Positions 1 through 6,067 of a stretch of 7,537 bases of DNA are shown here, piece after piece. This DNA comes from JBGQOJ01 sp052119585 (GTDB lineage: Bacteria > Pseudomonadota > Alphaproteobacteria > Rhodobacterales > Rhodobacteraceae), in the NCBI RefSeq assembly GCF_052119585.1, contig NZ_JBGQOJ010000048.1:1-7537 (forward strand). Reading direction: 5' to 3'. A program made the translations under genes and the position numbers. The notes under the pieces were generated by a model. That model was given only the letters and a program-made list of their open reading frames with translations, did not search any database and was not told the origin of the DNA. Every line of letters starts with the position of its first letter. Within the stretch, counting starts at the first letter, position 1.

Positions 1-81
1 CAACCCACCAAAACCAACCGAAGAAACCCAAGCCTAAATTCCAAAGGCCACTGTCTCAAAGTCGTTGACACGTTCCGGACG

Positions 82-306
82 GTGGTGTTCCGCTCCAAGC
101 GTGGCGACAGGCTGAAGATTTTGGTTTGGGATGGAACCGGACTTGTTCTGATCTACAAGCGTCTGGAGGTTTCCAATTTTGTGTGGCCCAAGATCGAGGA
201 CGGTGTCATGCAGCTTTCTCGGGCCCAGTATGAGGCGTTGTTCGAAGGCTTGGATTGGCGGCGGATGGTGGCAAAACCGGTTGTGGCGCCTGCTGCGGCA
301 GGGTGA
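82..306 (+). pseudogene. tnpB: IS66 accessory protein TnpB, C-terminal part only
   Basis: The 74 codons match the second half of IS66 Orf2/TnpB. Visible landmarks are VFRSKRGDRLKILVWDGTG, then LIYKRLE, FVWPK, DGVMQLS and the FEGLDWRR ending. TnpB is an accessory protein of IS66 transposition whose biochemical role is not well defined. Full-length members are about 115-120 residues, so roughly 40 N-terminal residues are missing. The frame stays open back to base 1, but those residues are Asn-, Lys- and Pro-rich and lack the expected MRKG-type N-terminal features. VDTFRTVVFRSKR, just before the conserved block, looks like a damaged version of the usual DPFSG-x-VFVFRSKR. The GTG at 82 is therefore probably not a genuine start. 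The gene ends 48 bp before tnpC, normal IS66 spacing. Identity of the conserved part is secure; the nature of the 5' damage is not. Confidence 0.8.
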
Positions 307-354
307 CTCAGGGCCAGATTTAAGCGTTGTTTTATTGGGCTTTTCTACTGGTTC

Positions 355-2040
355 ATGGTAGAAAAGCGCATGTCACAGCCGTTCGATATTAGCCAGTTTC
401 CGGGCCTGCCGCCCGAGGTCGTGAGGGCCTTTGAAGCGCAGCGGTTCGAGCTGGCTGTAGAGCGCGCGGCGCGGCAACATGAACAGGCTGTCGGCGCTGA
501 GAAGGACGTCTTCATCACCGAACTGAAAGCGCTGGTCGAGAAGCTAGAAAGTCAGGTGGCCGATCATCGGCGAACCAAGTTCGGACCCAAGTCGGAAAAG
601 CTGAGCCCTGATCAGCTGGAACTGGCACTCGAAGATCAAGAGACCGCCATCGCCGAGACGCAGCAAAAAATCGACGCCGTTCAAAACAAGATCGACCAGC
701 TCGACAAGACTGCAAAGGACAAAAAGCCCCGCAAACCGCGCAAGCCTCGGACCCTTCCAGAGGGGCTGCCGCGCGTCGAGCGGGTCATCAATCCCGAAAA
801 CATCGTTTGCCCCTGTGGCTGTGGCGATATGGTCAAGATCGGTGAGGATCGTTCGGAGCGGCTGGATGTCATTCCTGCGCAATACCAAGTCATCGTTACT
901 GTGCGCCCAAAATACGCCTGCCCCAAAGGCCGCGCAGGCGTGATCCAAGCCAAGGCACCGGCGCATCTTCTGGAAAACAGCTGGCCGACCGAAGCCCTGC
1001 TGGCGCAGATCACTGTGGCCAAATTTTGCGATTTCAATCCTTTGAACCGGCAATCCGTGGCCATGGCCCGCAACGGCGCGCCGATCGATCGTGCAGTCCT
1101 GTCGGACTGGATGGGCCGCACAGGCGCACTGATTGCCCCCGTGGTCGATCACATGGCCATGCAACTTCTGAAAGGCAGCACACGGCTTTATGTCGATGAA
1201 ACAACAGCGCCCGTGCTCGATCCCGGACGAGGCAAAACCAAGACAGGGTACTTCTGGGCTGTTATGCGGGATGATCGCGGCTGGAACGGACCATCGCCAC
1301 CTGGCGTCGTGTTCCATTATCGCCCCGGACGAAATGGCAAATATGCCGAAGAAATCCTCAAAGGCTTTGATGGCACAATCCAGGTGGATGCCTATGGAGG
1401 CTACACCGCCTTGGGCACTTCCAAGCGGGTGGGTGGCGCACCCTTGAAGCTGGCCTATTGCTGGTCGCATGGGAGGCGCGCCTTGATCAAGGCGCAGCCC
1501 AAAGCGGGCTCACCAATCGTCGTCGAGGCTCTGCTGCAGATCGCGGCCATCTACAAGATCGAGGCCGAGATCCGTGGGCTGCCGACCGCGCAAAGGCGTG
1601 CGGTCCGGCAGGAGAAATCCCGCCCGCTGGTCGATAAATTCTTTGTTTGGCTGAACGCTCAGGCCGGCCGTGTCTCGCGCAAGTCCGAATTGGGAAAAGC
1701 TCTGGCCTACATGCTGCGACGTCAGGAGGGCTTCCGTCTGTTCTTGGACGATGGCCATGTCGACATGGATTCCAACCTGGTCGAAAATGCGATCAGAAGC
1801 CCCGCCATGACACGCCGCAACACACTTTTTGCCGGGCACGATGACGGAGCCCGTTGTTGGGCAAGGTTCGCTAGCCTGATCGGAACATGTCGCATCAATG
1901 GCGTCGATCCCTATGCCTACCTGCACGATCTGTACACAAAGCTGGCCAGCGGGCATCTCGAAAAGGACATCGACGCTTTGATGCCATGGGCATATGCCGC
2001 CGCTACCTCATCACAAATGAGCTCGCCCGGGACTCCCTGA
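355..2040 (+). CDS. tnpC: IS66-family transposase (TnpC, DDE type)
   Basis: This is the transposase that cuts and joins the ends of the IS66 element. The 561-residue length is normal for an intact member. Domains in order: a leucine-zipper/coiled-coil N-terminal region (about 30-120), a Lys/Arg/Pro-rich linker (120-135), a zinc-binding region (about 150-200, C152, C154, C156 and C189), and a helical region to about 270. The catalytic core has acidic residues D281 (YVDETTAPV), D345 (QVDAYGGY) and E477 (NLVEN), followed by the IS66 C-terminal motif LIGTCRINGVDPYAYL and DIDALMPWAY. The position where many relatives have a second Cys of the zinc pair reads CPKGRAG, with Gly at 192; this may be a subfamily trait. 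Two starts are possible, ATG 355 and ATG 370; neither has a strong ribosome site, and the protein after 370 looks like the usual beginning. No frameshift or internal stop is present, so the gene itself looks functional. Confidence 0.95.
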   Translation: MVEKRMSQPFDISQFPGLPPEVVRAFEAQRFELAVERAARQHEQAVGAEKDVFITELKALVEKLESQVADHRRTKFGPKSEKLSPDQLELALEDQETAIAETQQKIDAVQNKIDQLDKTAKDKKPRKPRKPRTLPEGLPRVERVINPENIVCPCGCGDMVKIGEDRSERLDVIPAQYQVIVTVRPKYACPKGRAGVIQAKAPAHLLENSWPTEALLAQITVAKFCDFNPLNRQSVAMARNGAPIDRAVLSDWMGRTGALIAPVVDHMAMQLLKGSTRLYVDETTAPVLDPGRGKTKTGYFWAVMRDDRGWNGPSPPGVVFHYRPGRNGKYAEEILKGFDGTIQVDAYGGYTALGTSKRVGGAPLKLAYCWSHGRRALIKAQPKAGSPIVVEALLQIAAIYKIEAEIRGLPTAQRRAVRQEKSRPLVDKFFVWLNAQAGRVSRKSELGKALAYMLRRQEGFRLFLDDGHVDMDSNLVENAIRSPAMTRRNTLFAGHDDGARCWARFASLIGTCRINGVDPYAYLHDLYTKLASGHLEKDIDALMPWAYAAATSSQMSSPGTP

Positions 2041-2139
2041 CGACCACGCGCACGCGACAGCCAAATGCCTGTCAACATATGCACTCCGAAAATCTCAATG
2101 TGACGCAGGCAGCGCATACACCGAAGTGGCACGGTTGCC

Positions 2140-2166
2140 GTTTTTTTTGCGTTGCTTGGCGCTTAC
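2140..2166 (+). repeat. Right terminal inverted repeat of the IS66 element
   Basis: The plus strand ends GCGTTGCTTGGCGCTTAC at 2166; the inward reading is GTAAGCGCCAAGCAACGC. IS66-family elements characteristically begin GTAAGCG, so this fixes the right end to within a base or so. It lies about 125 bp after the tnpC stop, a usual distance. A short hairpin (ACGG TTG CCGT, 2131-2141) followed by a run of eight T sits at its inner edge and could act as a weak terminator. The left partner repeat is not in the window, so complementarity cannot be tested. Confidence 0.7.
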
Positions 2167-2292
2167 TCCAGCGAACTTTATCTGGGGTACATGCGCGACC
2201 TGTTCATCAGCATCGCCAATTGCCACTCGGCCAAGGACATCGGCGCACTGATGCCGTGGCTCCACGCGCAGCGCCTCATTCCCTCAAATTGA
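2167..2292 (+). pseudogene. Remnant of a second, older IS66 transposase (C-terminal end)
   Basis: Immediately after the IS66 right end, one frame reads SSELYLGYMRDLFISIAN, continues through CHSAKDIGALMPWLHAQ, and stops with TGA at 2290. This aligns with the end of the complete transposase upstream, AYLHDLYTKLASGHLEKDIDALMPWAY. The shared pattern is Y-(L/M)-x-DL, ALA/IAN, H-x-x-KDI, ALMPW. The DNA is related over the same stretch but clearly diverged, so this is not a recent duplication of the neighbouring gene. SELYLGYM probably corresponds to VDPYAYL with one extra codon. The rest of the old gene is absent; it may lie left of the younger IS, outside the window. The older element's own right terminal repeat was not found between 2293 and 2500. 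Confidence 0.75.
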
Positions 2293-2418
2293 CCTCGTCA
2301 GGGGCTCCCCAGCGAGCTCACGCCGCATAGTCGGACCGGTAGCCCGCCTCGCCGCAACAGCAAAACCAATGGCCAACAGCCGACGCTCACGGTTCACTTG
2401 CAGGGCGACTCGTTAAAC

Positions 2419-2451
2419 GTTGACATAGCGTTGACATGGATTTGACAAGCG
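2419..2451 (+). repeat. Tandem 11-bp direct repeats, left of the tRNA fragment
   Basis: Three units start exactly 11 bp apart at 2419, 2430 and 2441: GTTGACATAGC, GTTGACATGGA and the weaker TTTGACAAGCG. The same GTTGACAT unit with the same 11-bp period recurs at 2691. One turn of B-DNA is about 10.5 bp, so copies would lie on the same face of the helix, as expected for repeated protein-binding sites. Each unit contains TTGACA, so promoter -35 likeness must be considered, but no matching -10 or downstream gene explains three copies. The likely role is integrase arm-type binding; this is inference. Confidence 0.6.
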
Positions 2452-2503
2452 AAATCCCGACTGTTTAGGTCGTATTCTAAGTATTTGTTTTATTTGCATA
2501 AAT

Positions 2504-2551
2504 TGGTTGCGGGAGTCAGATTTGAACTGACGACCTTCAGGTTATGAGCCT
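2504..2551 (-). other. 3' half of initiator tRNA-fMet (CAU), probable att core
   Basis: On the minus strand the segment reads GGCTCATAACCTGAAGGTCG followed by TCAGTTCAAATCTGACTCCC and GCAACCA. It contains the CUCAUAA anticodon loop, a perfect 5-bp T stem (GTCAG/CTGAC) around TTCAAAT, the 3' acceptor strand and an encoded CCA. This closely matches the 3' half of bacterial initiator tRNA. The D arm and 5' acceptor strand are missing: beyond 2551 the sequence diverges abruptly, so it is not a working tRNA gene. A clean 3'-terminal tRNA fragment is the usual footprint of integrase-mediated insertion at a tRNA gene. In a simple insertion the element would lie to the right and the intact tRNA beyond it. 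Flanking tandem repeats on both sides support an attachment site. Confidence 0.75.
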
Positions 2552-2613
2552 ATAATCCCACGATTCCAATAGGTTAGCAAAAACAGGCACTTAGCCGATA
2601 AGCCTTTGATTTT

Positions 2614-2623
2614 ACAAATTTGT
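2614..2623. repeat. Short perfect palindrome ACAAATTTGT
   Basis: A 10-bp perfect palindrome lies in AT-rich DNA between the tRNA fragment and the right-hand tandem repeats. It could be a binding site for a dimeric protein or a DNA-bending factor, but palindromes this short arise easily by chance in AT-rich sequence. Confidence 0.25.
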
Positions 2624-2690
2624 GAACCGGACATTGAACTATATTTGCGCGTTTTAGCCCTCAAAACCCGCCGGAAAAAGACGTACGCGC

Positions 2691-2712
2691 GTTGACATGG
2701 CGTTGACATGAA
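2691..2712 (+). repeat. Tandem 11-bp direct repeats, right of the tRNA fragment
   Basis: Two units start 11 bp apart at 2691 and 2702: GTTGACATGGC and GTTGACATGAA. They share the 8-bp GTTGACAT and the exact period with the left set, in the same orientation. The sets lie about 52 bp left and 139 bp right of the tRNA-derived core, an asymmetric layout like the two arms of phage or island attachment sites. The role is inferred from arrangement only. Confidence 0.6.
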
Positions 2713-2720
2713 CATTTGGC

Positions 2721-2737
2721 ATTAACTGCAAGTTAAT
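2721..2737. repeat. Inverted repeat ATTAACT-GCA-AGTTAAT
   Basis: Two perfect 7-bp half-sites are separated by 3 bp, just right of the right-hand tandem repeats. The geometry suits an operator or accessory-factor site, for example an excisionase or a dimeric regulator in an attachment region. No T run follows, so it is unlikely to be a terminator. Confidence 0.35.
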
Positions 2738-3049
2738 CGCTTTCCAACTTAGCATTTGTCCCCTGATCACTTGGTCAAACCGTCGCAACACCCTACCCGA
2801 ACCGGCAGTTCGCAAGTGACGCTGTAACGGGCCGCCGTCAGCCCAAAATAGCATTCCCAGCCCCGATCCCTGCTGGTGCAGCATTCGACACGTTGGGCGG
2901 AAAATGGCTACTCGCTTCGCTAAGGCCGTATAGCCGCAATGCGGAGAAAAAGCTACGTAACCGCACCGTGGCGCGCACTCGCGTCCTTACCCATCCCTTC
3001 GCGAAAAAGTGGGTGTTGAATTACTTTTGCAGCGGTCTAACTGTCGACC
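2738..3049. other. Intergenic stretch with no recognisable gene
   Basis: No open frame here gives a recognisable protein. A minus-strand frame over 2654-2884 gives 76 residues with no family resemblance and runs through the tandem repeats, so I do not count it. The stretch is GC-richer than 2450-2650 and may be decayed coding DNA. The upstream region of the 3050 gene holds only a weak promoter-like pair (TTGAAT 3016-3021, 16-bp spacer, TAACTG 3038-3043), which would place the transcript start almost at the ATG. Confidence 0.4.
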
Positions 3050-3442
3050 ATGGAAAATAACCCGTCAACCTGCGTCCTTTACAATGCTAGCTGCCCGGTC
3101 TGTAACTTTGAGATCAGGCACTACGTGCAATATGCGGATCGCAATGGCTTGCCTATCCGGTTCGACGATCTGAACTCGGACGCGCGGCTGCAATGGAGGC
3201 TTGATGCCGACACGGCCGCCCGACGGCTTTATGTGCTGCATGAGGGCAGGCTGACGTCGGGGATACCTGCGTTTCTAGTGCTTTGGGCGCAAATGCCAAG
3301 GTACAGGTGGTTGGCCGGAACCATAGGTCTGCCAGGCATCAGGCAAATCGCTTCGGCGGTTTACGACTATGTATTGGCTCCCGTCATTTACCGCTGGCAT
3401 TTGCGCCGGTTGCGCAAGCAAACCGCCGCTGTTTCTGACTGA
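3050..3442 (+). CDS. DCC/DUF393-family thiol-disulfide oxidoreductase-like protein
   Basis: This 130-residue protein matches the DCC (DUF393, YuxK-like) family, which is predicted, not proven, to carry out thiol-disulfide exchange. The signature is near the N-terminus: LYNASCPVCNFEIRHY, with a CxxC pair at C15 and C18. The family's usual Asp-Gly before the first Cys is replaced by Asn-Ala-Ser. A second family landmark, SGIPAFLVLW (70-79), with the following GLPGIRQIASAVYDYV, fits the usual C-terminal half. There is no signal peptide; a cytoplasmic protein, possibly membrane-associated through its hydrophobic C-terminal half, is likely. The start ATG has no clear ribosome-binding site, but no later Met precedes the motif. 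It is the first gene of an apparent three-gene operon, ending 14 bp before the kinase gene. Family assignment is firm; the substrate is unknown. Confidence 0.85.
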   Translation: MENNPSTCVLYNASCPVCNFEIRHYVQYADRNGLPIRFDDLNSDARLQWRLDADTAARRLYVLHEGRLTSGIPAFLVLWAQMPRYRWLAGTIGLPGIRQIASAVYDYVLAPVIYRWHLRRLRKQTAAVSD

Positions 3443-3456
3443 GATCGGGGGACGAC

Positions 3457-4797
3457 TTGCCACAAGACCATGATGACAAATGTGCACCTGTGCCAACTGG
3501 CCGCGTGGTGAGGTTCCTGCGGTTTGGAGGAATCGCCTCAGGGATTGCGGGCGGCGTCGCTGCGGGGGGCTTGCGCGCGCTGGCACAAGGCAGGCGGCCC
3601 GACATGGCGCAGCTTTTGATGACTCCGGCTAACACATTTCGTTTGACCGACGGGCTTTCGCAACTACGCGGTGCGGCGCTGAAACTTGGACAGATGCTGT
3701 CGATGGATACCGGGCTGGCCCTGCCCGACGAACTGACGGCGATCCTTGCCCGGACGCGCGACGATGCCCGCCATATGCCACCGAAACAGCTTCAAACCGT
3801 ACTAAATGCCGAATGGGGCGCAGGCTGGCACAAACGCTTTGCCCGGTTTGACGTGCGCCCCTTTGCGGCGGCCTCGATCGGGCAAGTCCATCGCGCCCTT
3901 ACGCACGATGGCCGCGACTTGGCGATCAAGGTGCAATATCCCGGTGTGCGGCGCAGCATCGACAGTGATGTGGACAACATGGCCGCACTGATGCGTCTGC
4001 CGGGCGTCACGCCGCGCGGGATGGACCTTGCCCCCCTGATGGCCGAGGCCAAGCGCCAATTGCACGCCGAAGCCGATTATCTCGCCGAAGCGCAGCATCT
4101 GACCCGCTTTGGTGCGTTGCTGGCGGAGTCTGACACCTTCGTTCTGCCAGACCTCCATTCGGACCTTTGCACAACGCAGGTCCTCGCCATGACCTATCTA
4201 GACAGTGCGCCGCTTGAAAGCCTGATTGAGGCGCCGCAGGCCATGCGCGATCAAGTGGCCGCAGCCTTGATCGACCTTCTATTGCGCGAATTGTTCGTCT
4301 TCGGGGCGATACAGACTGACCCCAACCTTGCCAATTACCGGTATGATCCGAAAACCGGGCGCATCGTGTTGCTGGATTTTGGTGCGGTGCAGCCCATCGC
4401 GCACGACCTTGCCGCGAATTTCCGCGCCCTTGCGCGGGTGGCCTTGGATGGAACCCCCGACGAGACGCGGGAAGCGATGCTGCGCATCGGGTATTTTGGT
4501 CCCAATACCGCCCCGCACCATCAGGATTTGATCACGTCGATGTTCCAGATGGCGATGGCTCCACTGCGTCAAGACGCCCCGTTTGACTTTGGCCGCAGTG
4601 ATCTGCTGGAACGGTTGCGTGATATGGGTCTTGCCGTCGGCAATGACCGCGAGCTTGCCCATGTGCCGCCCGCTGCAACGCTGTTTTTGCACCGCAAGAT
4701 CGGCGGCATGTATCTGATGGCGGCAAAACTTCGGGCGCGTGTCGCCTTACGCCCGATGATAGAGCCCTATTTCAACACGGACACGGCTCCCTGTTGA
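3457..4797 (+). CDS. ABC1/AarF (UbiB-like) atypical kinase
   Basis: This 446-residue protein belongs to the ABC1/ADCK/UbiB family of protein-kinase-like proteins, which support ubiquinone biosynthesis and lipid homeostasis in bacteria and mitochondria. Landmarks in order: the family-specific KxGQ at 76-79 (LKLGQM), the Ala-rich nucleotide loop AAASIGQVH (137-145), the lysine in AIKVQYPGV (K158), ExD at 205-207 (EADYLAEA), the catalytic-loop equivalent QTDPNLAN (286-293), and the metal-binding DFG at 307-309. Canonical UbiB has HxDPHPGN in the catalytic loop; here His is Gln and the HPG is changed, which marks a subgroup distinct from the main ubiB gene. The long C-terminal membrane anchor of UbiB is not obvious, while the N-terminus has a Gly/Ala-rich segment (24-40). 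The TTG start at 3457 follows GGGGGA at good spacing. The gene lies 14 bp after the DCC gene, suggesting co-transcription. Confidence 0.9.
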   Translation: MPQDHDDKCAPVPTGRVVRFLRFGGIASGIAGGVAAGGLRALAQGRRPDMAQLLMTPANTFRLTDGLSQLRGAALKLGQMLSMDTGLALPDELTAILARTRDDARHMPPKQLQTVLNAEWGAGWHKRFARFDVRPFAAASIGQVHRALTHDGRDLAIKVQYPGVRRSIDSDVDNMAALMRLPGVTPRGMDLAPLMAEAKRQLHAEADYLAEAQHLTRFGALLAESDTFVLPDLHSDLCTTQVLAMTYLDSAPLESLIEAPQAMRDQVAAALIDLLLRELFVFGAIQTDPNLANYRYDPKTGRIVLLDFGAVQPIAHDLAANFRALARVALDGTPDETREAMLRIGYFGPNTAPHHQDLITSMFQMAMAPLRQDAPFDFGRSDLLERLRDMGLAVGNDRELAHVPPAATLFLHRKIGGMYLMAAKLRARVALRPMIEPYFNTDTAPC

Positions 4798-4849
4798 AAT
4801 CGCGTTGGGCTGCGCCACCTTAGGCGGCGAAGGTGAAAAAGGTGGACCC

Positions 4850-6067
4850 ATGACCGACTGGACAGCGACCCGTGCCGAGGGCGAAAAACGGCTTGCGGCC
4901 TTTGCGCCGCGTATGGGGCGCTGTTATGCCAACGGTCGCAACACAGATCACGGGCCAACCGGGCACAAAGCCGTATCTGTATTGTCACCATACATCCAGC
5001 GAAGGCTTGTGCTGGAATCTGACGTTGTGGCGGCAGCACTTGCATCGCACGGGCCACAGGATGCGGAAAAGTTTGTGCAAGAGGTGATCTGGCGCGGCTA
5101 TTTCAAAGGCTGGCTGGAACGTCGTCCGCAGATCTGGACCAGCTATGTGCATGGGGTGCAAGCAGATCTTGCAGCGGTGGACCGCGACCGTCGTCTGCGC
5201 AGGGATGTCGACTTGGCGATGAATGGCCAAACTGGTCTTACTTGTTTCGATGCCTGGGCCGAGGAATTGGTAGCGACAGGCTATTTGCACAACCATGCCC
5301 GGATGTGGTTTGCCTCGATCTGGATCTTCACGCTTGGCCTGCCATGGCGGTTGGGGGCGGATTTCTTTTATCGGCATCTGCTCGATGGCGATGCGGCGTC
5401 GAACACGCTGGGGTGGCGCTGGGTCGCCGGGCTTCATACACGCGGCAAGCCCTATCCGGCAGAGGCTGCCAACATCGCGACCTTTACGTCAGGTCGGTTT
5501 ACTCCGCGCTCGGACGATCTGGCAAAGGTGACACAAGGGCTGGAGGCGACCGAACCTGATGGCCTGCCATTTGTTCTGCCGCTGCGCCCGTTCATGCCAC
5601 CACTACCGGGTGTACCGACAGCCTTACTTATCACGGGTGAGGATTGCCGGATCGAAGATTTCGGCCTTGCCGCCTTCGACATCCGCACGTCCGCCACTCT
5701 GACAACCAGCCACCTTCGCTCCCCCTTGCCGATCGCAGACTGCGTGTCAAAGTTTGAGGCTGCGGCGCTGGTGGATACGGCGACGAGGGTCGGCGTTTCC
5801 CCGCTAGAACTGTATGCGGATGCCCCCGACGACTTCGTAGAATGGGCCGCATCGGCAGGCGCCACGCAGATCGCCACGGCTTATGTTACCCGCGGGCCGA
5901 TGCGCGATTGGTTGGAGGAGTCTGCACCCGCTCTGGCGGCGCGAGGCATCACGCTGCGCGAATGGCACCGCGACTGGGACTGCGCAATCTGGCCCCACTC
6001 CACCGCCGGGTTCTTCAAGGTAAAACAGCAGATCCCGCAGCTTCTTGAGCAATTGGTGAAGGCGTGA
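4850..6067 (+). CDS. Photolyase/cryptochrome-like FAD-binding protein, reversed domain order
   Basis: The 405-residue protein begins with the FAD-binding helical domain of the photolyase/cryptochrome family. Matches include the RNTDHGPTGHKAVSVLSPYI block (30-49), EKFVQEVIWRGYFKGWLE (73-90), TGYLHNHARMWFASIWIF (143-160) and DGDAASNTLGWRWVAGLHTR (179-198). These line the FAD pocket in known members. After a Pro-rich linker (about 240-256), residues 257-405 look like an alpha/beta domain (TALLITGEDC, IATAYVTRGPMRDWLEE, ending WPHSTAGFFKVKQQIP) reminiscent of the antenna domain that normally comes first. DNA repair versus light sensing cannot be decided. ATG 4850 is preferred over an in-frame TTG at 4805: GGTGAAAAAGGTGG precedes it and the family similarity starts soon after. 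It follows the kinase gene by 52 bp. Confidence 0.85.
   Translation: MTDWTATRAEGEKRLAAFAPRMGRCYANGRNTDHGPTGHKAVSVLSPYIQRRLVLESDVVAAALASHGPQDAEKFVQEVIWRGYFKGWLERRPQIWTSYVHGVQADLAAVDRDRRLRRDVDLAMNGQTGLTCFDAWAEELVATGYLHNHARMWFASIWIFTLGLPWRLGADFFYRHLLDGDAASNTLGWRWVAGLHTRGKPYPAEAANIATFTSGRFTPRSDDLAKVTQGLEATEPDGLPFVLPLRPFMPPLPGVPTALLITGEDCRIEDFGLAAFDIRTSATLTTSHLRSPLPIADCVSKFEAAALVDTATRVGVSPLELYADAPDDFVEWAASAGATQIATAYVTRGPMRDWLEESAPALAARGITLREWHRDWDCAIWPHSTAGFFKVKQQIPQLLEQLVKA

Larger units (their letters stand above)
1..2166 (+). mobile_element. IS66-family insertion sequence, left side missing or degraded
   Basis: The segment carries the tail of tnpB and a complete tnpC in the usual IS66 order, and ends at 2166 in GGCGCTTAC. 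Read inward on the minus strand this is GTAAGCGCC, the typical start of IS66-family terminal repeats. tnpA, the first part of tnpB and the left terminal repeat are not visible. The window may start inside the element, or the element may have lost its left side: positions 1 to about 70 do not encode recognisable TnpB residues, so the true left boundary could lie near 60-75. IS66 elements normally make 8-bp target duplications. The 8 bases after the right end are TCCAGCGA (2167-2174), but the partner copy lies outside the window, so this is untested. Without tnpA and an intact tnpB, autonomous movement is doubtful. Confidence 0.75.

Noticed and set aside
544..1470. Long minus-strand open frame of 308 codons
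   Set aside because: It lies fully within the IS66 transposase gene on the opposite strand and gives a Cys/His-rich protein with no family resemblance; a typical shadow in GC-rich coding DNA.
2131..2148. Rho-independent terminator after tnpC
   Set aside because: The stem is only 4 bp (ACGG/CCGT), and the T run is part of the IS terminal region; too weak for a separate terminator call.
1887..2330. Plus-strand frame of 147 codons overlapping the tnpC end
   Set aside because: It is a different frame of tnpC and of the IS end, and does not encode the TnpC-like remnant, which is in another frame.
2419..2447. TTGACA boxes as a multi-start promoter
   Set aside because: Three TTGACA-like boxes at exact 11-bp spacing without suitable -10 boxes or an adjacent gene fit protein-binding repeats better than promoters.
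2504..2580. Complete tRNA gene
   Set aside because: Only the anticodon arm, T arm and 3' acceptor strand are present; upstream sequence gives no D arm or matching 5' acceptor strand.
2654..2884. Minus-strand frame of 76 codons in the intergenic region
   Set aside because: No recognisable domain, and it runs through the right tandem repeats; more likely chance or decayed DNA.
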